Source: Pseudolabrys sp. Root1462
GTDB taxonomy: Bacteria > Pseudomonadota > Alphaproteobacteria > Rhizobiales > Xanthobacteraceae
Direction: 5' to 3'
NCBI RefSeq assembly: GCF_001426945.1
Contig: NZ_LMFS01000001.1
Location: 895,757 to 959,756, forward strand
DNA length: 64,000 bases
The position numbers and the translations under genes were made by a program. Shown here piece after piece: positions 8,432 to 17,235 of this stretch. Below the pieces are notes generated by a model. The model searched no databases and was not told where the DNA came from. It saw nothing but the letters and a program-made list of their open reading frames with translations. How positions within the stretch are numbered: position 1 is the stretch's first letter; the number at the start of each line of letters is the position of its first letter.

Positions 8432-8477
8432 TAGGTGCATATGCAGCTAATTAGTTCAAGAGTTAGGTGCATATGCA
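8432..8477. promoter_or_regulatory. Twin operator-like direct repeats between marR and MATE gene
   Basis: TAGGTGCATATGCA occurs twice, at 8432-8445 and 8464-8477, 32 bp apart (about three helical turns). Each copy contains the perfect palindrome TGCATATGCA, and a third palindrome CTAATTAG (8447-8454) sits between them. The second copy ends 6 bp before the GAGGA Shine-Dalgarno of the exporter, so binding there should block its transcription. Confidence 0.7.
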
Positions 8478-8492
8478 TATATTGAGGATCTG

Positions 8493-9899
8493 ATGGACTC
8501 GCGGACCCGCATGCTGCTCGAAGCTCCCGTAGCGCCGACCATTATGCGGTTGGGCGCGCCCAATGTGCTGGTCATGCTGGTGCAGGCCTCGATTGGTTTG
8601 ATCGAAACCTATTTCATCGCCAAGCTCGGTCTCGATCCGCTTGCCGGCGTCGCGATCGTCTTTCCGCTGGTGATGTTGCTGACCATGATCTCGGCCGGCG
8701 CCATGGGCGGCGGGATCATGTCCGCCGTGGCCCGCGCGTTGGGCGCCGGCGATCGAGCGCGCGCCAATGAACTGGTGTGGTCGGCGGTGGCGATCAGCAT
8801 CCTGCTCGGTGCGGTGATTGCTGTGCTCGCGCTCGCCTTCGGACCGAAGCTCTATGCCTTGATGGGCGGCAAGGGCGGCTCGCTGGCTGCGGCCACCACC
8901 TATGCCGGTATCGTCTTTTCCGGCGCCATTCCGCTGTGGCTTTACAACTCGCTCGCTGCCGTCATCCGCGGCACCGGCAACATGATCTTTCCGGCATCAG
9001 TGATGGTCATCGGCGCGATTGTGCTGATCCCCCTGTCGCCGGCGCTGATCTTCGGCGTCGGTCCGTTTCCGCATTTTGGCGTCGCCGGCGGCGCCATTGC
9101 GGTAGTGGCCTATTACTTCATCGGCTGCTTCGTCTTCATTTGGTATCTTTGGTCCGGCCGCGGAATGTTGAAGCCGCCCCGTTGGCCGAAGCGGATCGCA
9201 CGGGACCAGCTTTTCGACATTCTCAACGTCGGCGCAACGTCATCGATTGTCAGTCTGTCGACCAATATTTCGATTGCCACGGCGACCGGCTTGGCCGGTA
9301 TCGTCGGAGCGGCAGCGCTCGCCGGCTATGGCACCGGCGCCCGGCTCGAATATCTCCTGGTGCCGCTGGTGTTTGGTCTTGGCGCGCCAGTGGCAGCCAT
9401 GGTCGGTACGGCGGTCGGCGCGGGCAATCATGATCGCGCTTTGCGCGTCGCCTGGACGGGCGCGGCGATCGCCTTCGTCCTCACCGAAGCCATCGGCATC
9501 GCTGCCGCGTTGTTTCCCGCGACGTGGCTGACATTGTTCGGCGCCGAACGGGAGATGATCGCGACGGGCTCGGAATATCTCCGCGTCGTCGGGCCGACCT
9601 ACGGTTTCTTTGGCGGCGGTCTGCTCTTGTATTTCGCCTCACAGGGCGCCGGTCGTGTCGGCGCCGCCATGGTAGTTGCCGTGGTGCGCGTCGCGATAGC
9701 CGCGGGGGGCGGCTATGCCGCGGTCGTGTGGTTCCACGGCGGCAGCATGGTTCTATTCGCAGTGCTGGCCGCAGCGCTCATGGTCTACGGACTGCTCAAT
9801 GCCGTAGCGGTGGCGAGCGGCGTCTGGTTCCGCCACCGCGTGCCGGTCAGGCTGATGCCGCAATCGCTGCAAGCGGCGCCGGCTGCTCCTGATCCTTGA
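8493..9899 (+). CDS. MATE-family multidrug/toxin exporter
   Basis: A 468-residue inner-membrane protein with about 12 helices in two related halves, as in NorM-type Na+- or H+-driven antiporters. 'GAPNVLVMLVQASIGLIET' in helix 1 and the glycine-rich 'SAGAMGGGIMSAVARALGAG' loop are typical. ATG 8493 has GAGGA at 8484-8488. The divergent MarR gene and the twin operator suggest substrate-induced expression. Its last 53 bp overlap the 3' end of the convergent ABC exporter gene. Confidence 0.9.
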   Translation: MDSRTRMLLEAPVAPTIMRLGAPNVLVMLVQASIGLIETYFIAKLGLDPLAGVAIVFPLVMLLTMISAGAMGGGIMSAVARALGAGDRARANELVWSAVAISILLGAVIAVLALAFGPKLYALMGGKGGSLAAATTYAGIVFSGAIPLWLYNSLAAVIRGTGNMIFPASVMVIGAIVLIPLSPALIFGVGPFPHFGVAGGAIAVVAYYFIGCFVFIWYLWSGRGMLKPPRWPKRIARDQLFDILNVGATSSIVSLSTNISIATATGLAGIVGAAALAGYGTGARLEYLLVPLVFGLGAPVAAMVGTAVGAGNHDRALRVAWTGAAIAFVLTEAIGIAAALFPATWLTLFGAEREMIATGSEYLRVVGPTYGFFGGGLLLYFASQGAGRVGAAMVVAVVRVAIAAGGGYAAVVWFHGGSMVLFAVLAAALMVYGLLNAVAVASGVWFRHRVPVRLMPQSLQAAPAAPDP

Positions 9900-11658
9900 G
9901 CTGGAGCCGATAGAACGTGGCGTAGCGGCCGCCTTTGTTCAGCAATTCGTCATGGCGACCGGACTCGCTCGCATGACCACCTTCGACCACATAAATGCAG
10001 TCGGCGTGCGAGATGGTGTGCAGACGATGCGCGATCGCCAGCGTAGTCCGCCCTTTACATAGTCTGTCCATCGCTTCGCGCACGGCAAGTTCGCTCTCCG
10101 AGTCGAGCGCCGCGGTCGCCTCGTCGAGCAGGATGATCGGGGCATCCTTGATCAGCGCTCGGGCGATGGCGATGCGCTGGCGCTGGCCACCGGACAGCTG
10201 CAGGCCATGCTCGCCGACCGGCGTGTCATAGCCAAGCGGGAACGAGGTGATGAAGTCGTGCGCATAGGCGCCCTTGGCCGCGGCGACGATCTCGTCGTCG
10301 GTCGCGCCGGGTTTGCCGAAGGCGATGTTCTCGCGGACCGTCCCGCGGAACAGGAAGGTGTCCTGACCGACATAGGCGATTTGTTCGCGCAAGGAGCGCC
10401 GCGATACCTGCGTCACCTCCTGGCCGTCGATTTCAACGCGGCCGTCATGGGCGTCGTAGAAACGCATCAGGAGATTGAACACGGTCGATTTTCCGCCACC
10501 GGAGGGCCCGACCAGCGCAGTCAGTTTGGCCGGCTCGGCGACGAAGGACATGCCGCGAAGCACAGACTCCTCGCCGCGATAGGCGAATGACACGTCTTTG
10601 AACTCGATGCGACGCTCGGTAACGCGCAGCGGGGGCTTGTCGTCGTCGGCTGCCTCGCTCGGCGGGCTGTCGAGCACCTCGAACAGTACGCGCACGCCGA
10701 CCAGCGCGCTGTTGAGTTCGATGTTGAGCCGCGCCAAGCGCTTGGCCGGCTCGTAGGCGAGCAGGAATGCTGTAATGAAGGAGAAGAACTGGCCCGGTGT
10801 CGCCCCGGTCTGCAGGACGCGGTAGCCGCCATAAACGATCGCGATCGCGATGGCGATGCCACCCAGCGTCTCCATCAGCGGACTGGCGCGCGCGCCGACG
10901 CGCGCCATCTTGTTGGCCTCATGCTCGACCGCGGCAACATGGCTGTTGAAGCGCGCGCGCATCGTGTCCTCGAGCGTGAAGGCCTTGACGATGCGGATGC
11001 CCTGCAGCGTCTCCTGCAAGGTCTCGAGGATGCGTGCACCGCCCTGGAACTGGGAACGGCCGATTTTGTAGATGCGTCGCACCATCTTGCGCAGCACCAG
11101 GAAGGCCGGCGGCGCGACGAAGAACGAGAAGAACGACAGCACCGGGTCCTGCACCACCATCACCGACACGAGGCCGATGAGGGAAAGCGCGTCGCGGCCG
11201 ACCGACATCACCAGGAGATTGATCACCTGCGTCGCCGCGGCGGCGCCGGCGGAGAGCCGGGCGATGAATTCGGTGGAATGGCGGTTGGAGAAAAAGCCGA
11301 GGCCCTCGCGCAGCAGCTTGGCGAACACCGCGCGCTGATTGTCCGCGATGATGCGATTGCCGATTTGCGACAGGAACACCGTATGGCCGTAAGTCGCCAG
11401 GCCTTTCATGGCGAACAGCGCCACGGTGATGCCGCCGAGCACCATGATGCCGGGCAGATTGCGATTGACGTAGGTCTCGTTGATGACGTTGCCGATGAGG
11501 TAGGCGCTGAACGCCGTGCAGCCGGCCGAGATTGCCATCAGCACGAACGCGGCCGCGTATTTGCGCCAGTGCGTCATGCCCTGTTCGAGGAACAGCCGGC
11601 GAATCAGATTCCGGGCGCTGTAGCGCGGGTCTTCGGCGAGGTCGGACGGCTCATTCAT
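9847..11658 (-). CDS. MsbA-like ABC exporter (fused permease/ATPase)
   Basis: A 603-residue half-transporter. An N-terminal six-helix membrane domain (about residues 25-310) is followed by a nucleotide-binding domain. Walker A is 'VGPSGGGKSTVFNLL', the signature is 'LSGGQRQRIAIARAL', Walker B is 'IILLDEATAALDSES' and the H-loop is 'LAIAHRLHT'. The architecture matches lipid A/lipid flippases and other type IV exporters. Its position next to the LPS island favours a lipid A-core role, but multidrug export is possible. ATG 11658 follows AGAGGG closely; a further in-frame start is at 11676. Confidence 0.88.
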   Translation of the reverse strand: MNEPSDLAEDPRYSARNLIRRLFLEQGMTHWRKYAAAFVLMAISAGCTAFSAYLIGNVINETYVNRNLPGIMVLGGITVALFAMKGLATYGHTVFLSQIGNRIIADNQRAVFAKLLREGLGFFSNRHSTEFIARLSAGAAAATQVINLLVMSVGRDALSLIGLVSVMVVQDPVLSFFSFFVAPPAFLVLRKMVRRIYKIGRSQFQGGARILETLQETLQGIRIVKAFTLEDTMRARFNSHVAAVEHEANKMARVGARASPLMETLGGIAIAIAIVYGGYRVLQTGATPGQFFSFITAFLLAYEPAKRLARLNIELNSALVGVRVLFEVLDSPPSEAADDDKPPLRVTERRIEFKDVSFAYRGEESVLRGMSFVAEPAKLTALVGPSGGGKSTVFNLLMRFYDAHDGRVEIDGQEVTQVSRRSLREQIAYVGQDTFLFRGTVRENIAFGKPGATDDEIVAAAKGAYAHDFITSFPLGYDTPVGEHGLQLSGGQRQRIAIARALIKDAPIILLDEATAALDSESELAVREAMDRLCKGRTTLAIAHRLHTISHADCIYVVEGGHASESGRHDELLNKGGRYATFYRLQLKDQEQPAPLAAIAASA

Positions 11659-11763
11659 GCGCCCTCTGTCGGGCATCGGTCGGGGCGCGTCAAGATGGCC
11701 GAATTGCCCGATTTATGCCGGCGTTACAGCCGAATTAGGCGCTCCTGAGGGCGAAAGAGCCGG

Positions 11764-12771
11764 TCAGGCGCGGTCGCTGAGCGCCCGGGCGGCGCTGGTC
11801 TGCAGCCGCTTCTCCCACGCCAGCGCGTGGGCCACGATGGTGTCGAGGTCCTGAAACTGTGGATGCCACGGCAGCGCCTTGCGGATCCGCTCGACATTGG
11901 CGACCAGGGCCGGCGGATCGCCGGGGCGGCGGCCTTCGATCTCCACAGGGAAATCGTGACCGGCTGCGCGCCGGACGGCATCGATGACTTCCAATACCGA
12001 AGCGCCGCGGCCATAGCCGCAGTTGAACGTGGCGCTGGCGCCGCCGCGCCGCAGATGGCCGAGCGCGGCCGAATGCGCCAGCGCCAGATCCGAGACGTGG
12101 ATGTAGTCGCGGATGCAGGTGCCGTCCGGCGTCGCGTAGTCGGTACCGTAGATAGCCATCTTGGGCCGCTTACCGACCGCGGTCTCGCAGGCGACCTTGA
12201 TGAGGTGGGTCGCCGCTGGCGTCGCCTGGCCGGTGCGGCCGCGCGGATCGGCGCCGGCAACGTTGAAGTAGCGCAGAATGACGAAGCGCAGGCCGTGAGC
12301 CTTGCCGGCGTCGTGCAGCATGATTTCCGACATCAGCTTCGACGTGCCGTAGGGCGAGATTGGATGCGTGACGGCGCTCTCGCTGATCGGCGTCTCTTCC
12401 GCGTTGCCATAGACGGCGGCGGTGGACGAGAAGATCATCTGGCGCACGCCGGACTCGATTGCGACATCGATCAGCGTGCAGGTGTTCATCGTGTTGTTGC
12501 GGTAGTACCCGAGCGGGTCGCGCACCGAGTCCGGCACCACGATCGACGCGGCGAAATGGATGATGGCGGTGACACCGTGCTGCTGGATGGTCTTCTTCAC
12601 CAGCTCGCGGTCACCGGTCGAGCCCGCGACGAAAGGCACCGTTGCCGGGAATAGATAGCGGAACCCCGTCGACAGATTGTCGAGAACAACCACCGGTTCG
12701 CCTGAGTCGACCAGTTCGTGAACCATGTGGCTGCCGATATAGCCGGCGCCTCCCGTCACCAGAATTGTCAT
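11764..12771 (-). CDS. galE: UDP-glucose 4-epimerase
   Basis: A 335-residue NAD-dependent epimerase interconverting UDP-glucose and UDP-galactose. The N-terminal 'VTGGAGYIGSHM' is the GxxGxxG NAD motif. The catalytic Ser/Thr is in 'FSSTAAVYG', and 'SPYGTSKLMSE' is the YxxxK motif. 'GCGYGRGASVLEVI' near the C-terminus reads 'FNCGYGRGASV' in the translated protein and is typical of GalE. It supplies UDP-galactose for the LPS genes that follow and is divergent from waaC. Confidence 0.93.
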   Translation of the reverse strand: MTILVTGGAGYIGSHMVHELVDSGEPVVVLDNLSTGFRYLFPATVPFVAGSTGDRELVKKTIQQHGVTAIIHFAASIVVPDSVRDPLGYYRNNTMNTCTLIDVAIESGVRQMIFSSTAAVYGNAEETPISESAVTHPISPYGTSKLMSEIMLHDAGKAHGLRFVILRYFNVAGADPRGRTGQATPAATHLIKVACETAVGKRPKMAIYGTDYATPDGTCIRDYIHVSDLALAHSAALGHLRRGGASATFNCGYGRGASVLEVIDAVRRAAGHDFPVEIEGRRPGDPPALVANVERIRKALPWHPQFQDLDTIVAHALAWEKRLQTSAARALSDRA

Positions 12772-12869
12772 GACTGCCCCCGATTACAGTTAACGTCTTT
12801 ACAGGGCAATCGTGAAAAGAGAGGTATCCGTAGAGAAACAAAACGCGAGTAATCGCCGCCATTGTTAAC

Positions 12870-12884
12870 GCCCGGTAACCGGGC
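12870..12884. repeat. Short perfect palindrome between galE and waaC
   Basis: GCCCGGT (12870-12876) and ACCGGGC (12878-12884) flank a single A. It lies in the 155-bp divergent galE/waaC intergenic region, next to several GTTAAC-type words. It could be an operator; nothing further can be shown. Confidence 0.35.
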
Positions 12885-12926
12885 TATGAGGCCCATTAAC
12901 TCTTGAGGCGCCGCGCGCCGGACCGG

Positions 12927-13880
12927 ATGATGCGCGAAATTCTTTTCATCAAGACCTCCTCGCTCGGCGATGTGATTCATAATCTGCCGGCGGTGACGGA
13001 CGCGCGCCGCGCGTTGCCGGACGCGCAGATTTCCTGGGTAGTCGAGGAAGCCTTTGCGCCGCTGGCGCGCCAGCATCCCGGCGTCGATGACGTCATTCCG
13101 GTGGCGTCGCGGCGCTGGCGCCAGTCATTGTGGTCGGCGGAGACCTGGCAAGAGATACGACAGACCTACGCAGCGCTTCGCATGCATCAGTACGACTACG
13201 TCATCGACACGCAAGGGCTGCTGCGCACCGGCGTGATCGCCCGCGCCGCGCACGGCGAGCGTCATGGCTATGATCGCGCCAGCATTCGCGAGTCGCTCGC
13301 CACATTATTCTACGACGTGCGTCACGCGGTGAGCCGCGACCTGCACGCGGTGGAGCGCAATCGCCGGCTGACCGCGCTGGCGCTGGGTTACGAGGTGAGC
13401 GGTGCGCCCGACTACAATCTGTCACGCGCGCGCCTCTCGGCGCCGGCGAAGCCCTATGTCATTTTTCTGCATGCGACGGCTCAAGCGAAAAAGGAATGGC
13501 CTGTAGAGCGGTGGATCGCGCTTGGGCAATCGCTGGCGCATGGCGATCTGTCGGTCGTGCTGCCCTGGGGCACGGAGGCCGAACGCAAGCGTAGCGAAAA
13601 GATTGCCGCTGCCGTGCCGAATGCGCGCGTGCCGGCCCGCGAGCCCCTCAATCAGGTGGCGCGTCTCGTGGCAGGCGCGCGTTGTGTGATCGGCGTCGAT
13701 ACCGGTCTGCTGCATCTTGCAGCGGCGCTGACGGTACCGCTCGTCGCCATCTTCGCCGGCAGTCAGCCGGGTCTCACCGGACCGGTCGGGTCCGGTCCTA
13801 TCACAGTGCTTGGCGCCGATGGCGCGCCGCCGCGGCTCGAAGACGTCAAAGCGGCAGCGAACAGGCTGATCGTTGCCTGA
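12927..13880 (+). CDS. waaC: Lipopolysaccharide heptosyltransferase I
   Basis: A 317-residue GT9 enzyme that adds the first L,D-heptose to Kdo in the inner core at the inner face of the inner membrane. 'ILFIKTSSLGDVIHNLPAVTD' (two adjacent stretches) is the WaaC N-terminal signature. 'HATAQAKKEWPVERWIALG' and 'GVDTGLLHLAAAL' are the donor-binding region. The start is taken at ATG 12927 (ATG 12930 is equally possible); an in-frame TTG at 12903 would add unrelated basic residues. First of the heptose genes of the island. Confidence 0.9.
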   Translation: MMREILFIKTSSLGDVIHNLPAVTDARRALPDAQISWVVEEAFAPLARQHPGVDDVIPVASRRWRQSLWSAETWQEIRQTYAALRMHQYDYVIDTQGLLRTGVIARAAHGERHGYDRASIRESLATLFYDVRHAVSRDLHAVERNRRLTALALGYEVSGAPDYNLSRARLSAPAKPYVIFLHATAQAKKEWPVERWIALGQSLAHGDLSVVLPWGTEAERKRSEKIAAAVPNARVPAREPLNQVARLVAGARCVIGVDTGLLHLAAALTVPLVAIFAGSQPGLTGPVGSGPITVLGADGAPPRLEDVKAAANRLIVA

Positions 13881-13907
13881 CGGCGACGTGTTTCACGCCG
13901 CGCAACT

Positions 13908-14912
13908 TTAGGCGGCGCCTGCGCGCAGCAGATCGTGAACGTGGATGATGCCGACAGGTTTGCCGGCTTCGACGACGAATAGCGCCGTCACCTTGGTGGC
14001 GTTGAGCAGTTCGAGTGTCTCGCTCATCAACTGATCGGGTCGCACGCTCTTAGGCGATTTGGTCATCACCGCATCGACACGGGCGTCGAGCAGGTCGTTG
14101 CGCATGTGCCGGCGCAAATCGCCGTCGGTGATGATGCCGACCAGCTTGCCCTGGGCGTCGGTGATGCCGACGCAACCGAAACCTTTGGCGGTCATGAGTA
14201 CGAGGGCATCGGACATCTTCGTGCCGAGCGGCGCGAGCGGCACCGCCTCGCCCTTGTGCATAAATTCGCCGACGGTCTTGAGCTGCGCGCCCAGCTTGCC
14301 GCCAGGATGCAGATGGCCGAAGTCGATCGCCGTGAAACCGTGACTTTCGAGCAGTGCGATCGCCAGCGCATCGCCGAGCGCAAGCTGCATCAGCGCGGAA
14401 GTCGTCGGCGCAAGGTTATGCGGGCAGGCTTCGCGTGCCTGCGGCAATGTCAGCGCGACGTCGGCCGCGTTCGCCAAGGTGGATTCCGCATTCGCCGTCA
14501 GCGCGATGAGGCCAATGTCGTGGCGGCGCGAATAGTCGATGAGATTCTTCAGTTCGGCCGTCTCACCCGACCACGACAGGGCGAGGATCACGTCCTGCTT
14601 GGTGATCATGCCGAGGTCGCCATGGCTGGCCTCTGCCGGATGAACGAACGAGGCGGGCGTGCCGGTCGAGGCAAAGGTTGAGGCGATCTTGTTGCCGATG
14701 TGACCGGACTTGCCCATGCCGGTAACAATGACGCGGCCGGTCGCTGCCTTGATAAGGTCGATCGCGGCGGCGAAGGGCGCGCCAAGCCCGTCGCGCAGGC
14801 TCACTGTCAGCGCGGTGATACCGGAGCCCTCGGCGTCCAAGGTGCGCAGAGCGCTCTCGATCGCGGCCTGGGCCTGTTCGTTGCGCTTGTCGGCGGCCTG
14901 CGGCTTGGCCAT
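13908..14912 (-). CDS. kdsD: D-arabinose 5-phosphate isomerase (KpsF/GutQ family)
   Basis: A 334-residue enzyme interconverting D-ribulose 5-phosphate and D-arabinose 5-phosphate, the first step towards Kdo. An N-terminal SIS domain carries 'GMGKSGHIGNKIASTFASTG' and 'LSWSGETAEL'. Two CBS domains follow (from 'MHKGEAVPL' to the end), containing 'GIITDGDLRRHM'. ATG 14912 is chosen because AAGGA lies 9 bases upstream; an in-frame GTG 18 bases earlier is weaker. It lies between the heptosyltransferases I and II, consistent with inner-core supply. Confidence 0.93.
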   Translation of the reverse strand: MAKPQAADKRNEQAQAAIESALRTLDAEGSGITALTVSLRDGLGAPFAAAIDLIKAATGRVIVTGMGKSGHIGNKIASTFASTGTPASFVHPAEASHGDLGMITKQDVILALSWSGETAELKNLIDYSRRHDIGLIALTANAESTLANAADVALTLPQAREACPHNLAPTTSALMQLALGDALAIALLESHGFTAIDFGHLHPGGKLGAQLKTVGEFMHKGEAVPLAPLGTKMSDALVLMTAKGFGCVGITDAQGKLVGIITDGDLRRHMRNDLLDARVDAVMTKSPKSVRPDQLMSETLELLNATKVTALFVVEAGKPVGIIHVHDLLRAGAA

Positions 14913-14988
14913 GGTTGAATTTCCTTCCACGGGCGGACTTTACCTAGCACGTAACGGCGGACCTCGTCAGGCGCCGGCTGTGGATGCG

Positions 14989-16041
14989 TTAACGCGTTGA
15001 TCCGCCTTCGGAAAGGACTTTTCTGACCGCGGCCAGAACACTGTCCACAGAAACCCCCGCGGTCGGGCGCTGGGCGACGGCCTCGTTGCCAATAAGGCGG
15101 GCCTGCTGGCGTGCCTGGTCGCCGGGCGGCTCGAGGATCGCGGCGACCGGATTGAGCGGTTTCCAATGCCACGGGCTGGTCGGGCCGAAAATGGCGACGG
15201 TCGGAGCGCCCAACGCCGCTGACACGTGCATCAGTCCGGAATCGTTGGTCACCGAGACGTCGGCCGCGGCCAGCGCCAGTACGGCGTTGCGCAGATCGTT
15301 GCCGGTGAGGTCGCGGACGCGTGGGCCCGCGGTCTCTGCGATCAGCCGCGCGGTGTCTTTCTCGGCAGGGCCGCCGAGCACCCAGACCGAGGCGGCGTCT
15401 GCGGCCAGCACCTTGGCCAGCGCCGCATAGTATTCGGGTGGCCACGCTTTGCCGGCGCCGACAGCGCCGGGGGACAGGGTAATGATTGGGCGGGGTTCGC
15501 CCGCGAGGCCGCGCAGCTCCCGCCAGCGCGCGAGTTCTCCGGCCGGCACCTTCAGTTCGGGCAGCGGCCATTCGGCCGGCAGTGGACTGCCTTTCGGCAG
15601 GGCCAAGGCTCCCATCTGGTCGATCATGCGGGGCAGTAAGTGTTCACCCCATCGGATGTCGTTGAGGAGGCCGAAGCGGGCTTCGCCGGCAAAGCCGGTA
15701 CGAATCGGGATGCCGGCCATGGCCGGGGCCAGCGCCGCCTTCCACTTGCGCGACATGATCAGCGCCTGGCCGTACCCGTTACGGCGCAGCCGTACCGCGA
15801 GCTCGCGCTGGACCGCCCAACCCAGCCGCTTGCGGGGCTGGTCGGAGATTACCGCCTGGCGGACGCCGGGCATGTAGTCGGCCAGGGGCGCGCACAGGGT
15901 CGAGGACACCATGTCCACCGGCCGATCGGGCGCTTCCGCCTTGAGCAGGCGGACCACCGAATGGCAGCGCACGAAGTCGCCGATCCAGACGAACGGGACG
16001 ATCAGGACCGGGCGGTCGGGGTGGGTGGGGTCGATGGTCAT
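14989..16041 (-). CDS. waaF: Lipopolysaccharide heptosyltransferase II
   Basis: A 350-residue GT9 enzyme adding the second heptose of the inner core. 'VLIVPFVWIGDFVRCHSVVR' is the WaaF-type N-terminus. 'SPGAVGAGKAWPPEYYA' matches the GAxxGxAKxWP donor motif. 'VTNDSGLMHVSAALG' and 'FGPTSPWHWKPL' are typical of the C-terminal domain. The start at ATG 16041 is chosen from homology; the 1086-position start further upstream in frame (16086) adds arginine-rich sequence. It is upstream of and co-oriented with kdsD, with a 76-bp gap. Confidence 0.9.
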   Translation of the reverse strand: MTIDPTHPDRPVLIVPFVWIGDFVRCHSVVRLLKAEAPDRPVDMVSSTLCAPLADYMPGVRQAVISDQPRKRLGWAVQRELAVRLRRNGYGQALIMSRKWKAALAPAMAGIPIRTGFAGEARFGLLNDIRWGEHLLPRMIDQMGALALPKGSPLPAEWPLPELKVPAGELARWRELRGLAGEPRPIITLSPGAVGAGKAWPPEYYAALAKVLAADAASVWVLGGPAEKDTARLIAETAGPRVRDLTGNDLRNAVLALAAADVSVTNDSGLMHVSAALGAPTVAIFGPTSPWHWKPLNPVAAILEPPGDQARQQARLIGNEAVAQRPTAGVSVDSVLAAVRKVLSEGGSTR

Positions 16042-16194
16042 ACGCTGTGGCGTTACCCTTGGCCGCGAGGGCCTGTCCAGCCGCATTTTTTACCGTGTGC
16101 AGAGGCATTTGGCCCCGGTCCACCCCGGCCATTTGCGCGTCCGCCCGGACTGGGGCAAAGGATGGCACGGTCAATCGGGCGGGTAAGAGCCTCC

Positions 16195-17175
16195 ATGCTA
16201 CTGGTCACCGGCGGGGCCGGCTTCATCGGGTCGAATATCGTGGCCAGCCTCAACGAGGCCGGCCGGACCGATGTCGTCGTCAACGACCTCCTGGGTTCCG
16301 ACGCCAAGTGGCGTAACCTCGCCAAGCGCCAGATCGCCGATTTCGTGCCGCCGGCGGACCTCGCCAGGTGGCTCGACGGCCGCAAGCTCGAAGCCGTGAT
16401 CCACATGGGCGCGATCTCCGCGACGACCGCGACCGACGGCGATGAAGTGATGGAAAACAACTTCCGCCTGTCGCTGCGTCTGCTCGACTGGTGCACGCAG
16501 ACCGGCACGCCCTTCGTCTACGCCTCGTCGGCGGCGACCTATGGCGACCGCGACGCCAATTTCGTCGACGACTGGTCGCTCGAGGAATTGCGCAAGCTGC
16601 GGCCGATGAATCTCTATGGCTGGTCGAAGCACCTGTTCGATCTCGCCCTGGTCGATCGCGTTCTGAAGAAAGCGAAGTTGCCGCCGCGCTGGGTCGGGCT
16701 GAAGTTCTTCAACGTCTACGGGCCGAACGAGTATCACAAGGGCGCGATGGCCAGCGTGCTGTCCAAGGTGTTCGACAGCGCCAAGGCCGGTGAGCCGGTC
16801 AAGCTGTTCAAGTCGCACCGCGATGGCATCGCCGACGGCGAGCAGCGCCGCGATTTCATCTACGTCGACGACGTCGTCTCGGTGGTGCGCTGGGCTATGG
16901 ATGGCTCTGGGAAAAACGGCATCTTCAATGTCGGCACCGGCAAGGCCGAAAGTTTCCGCGACATGATCGCCGCCATGTTCAAGGCAATGGGCCGCGCGCC
17001 GAACATCGAATATATCGACATGCCGATGTCGATTCGCGACCAGTATCAGTACTTCACGCAGGCCGATGTCGGCAATCTGCGCCGCGCCGGTTACAATGCC
17101 GGCTTCACACCGCTCGACAAGGCTGTCGCGCAATACGTGACCGGCTATCTCGATCAGGTCGACAGGTATAAATGA
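16195..17175 (+). CDS. hldD: ADP-glyceromanno-heptose 6-epimerase
   Basis: A 326-residue short-chain dehydrogenase-fold epimerase converting ADP-D,D-heptose to ADP-L,D-heptose. 'VTGGAGFIGSNIVASL' is the NADP site, 'YASSAATYG' holds the catalytic Ser, 'NLYGWSKHLFD' is the YxxxK motif, and 'FFNVYGPNEYHKG' is diagnostic of HldD. It is divergent from waaF with a 153-bp gap. A palindromic repeat separates it from hldE. Confidence 0.94.
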   Translation: MLLVTGGAGFIGSNIVASLNEAGRTDVVVNDLLGSDAKWRNLAKRQIADFVPPADLARWLDGRKLEAVIHMGAISATTATDGDEVMENNFRLSLRLLDWCTQTGTPFVYASSAATYGDRDANFVDDWSLEELRKLRPMNLYGWSKHLFDLALVDRVLKKAKLPPRWVGLKFFNVYGPNEYHKGAMASVLSKVFDSAKAGEPVKLFKSHRDGIADGEQRRDFIYVDDVVSVVRWAMDGSGKNGIFNVGTGKAESFRDMIAAMFKAMGRAPNIEYIDMPMSIRDQYQYFTQADVGNLRRAGYNAGFTPLDKAVAQYVTGYLDQVDRYK

Positions 17176-17177
17176 GT

Positions 17178-17222
17178 GCGTGATCCCGAAAAGTGGATAA
17201 CGGTTTTCGGATAAGATCACGC
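17178..17222. repeat. Dispersed palindromic intergenic element
   Basis: The outer arms GCGTGATC (17178-17185) and GATCACGC (17215-17222) and the inner arms CCGAAAA (17186-17192) and TTTTCGG (17204-17210) form a nearly continuous stem with one internal bulge. Elements of this sequence (GATCCCGAAAA ... TTTTCGG) are widespread between genes in Rhizobiales. It starts 2 bp after the hldD stop and ends 2 bp before the hldE Shine-Dalgarno. Confidence 0.8.
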
Positions 17223-17235
17223 GCAAGGAATGAGA

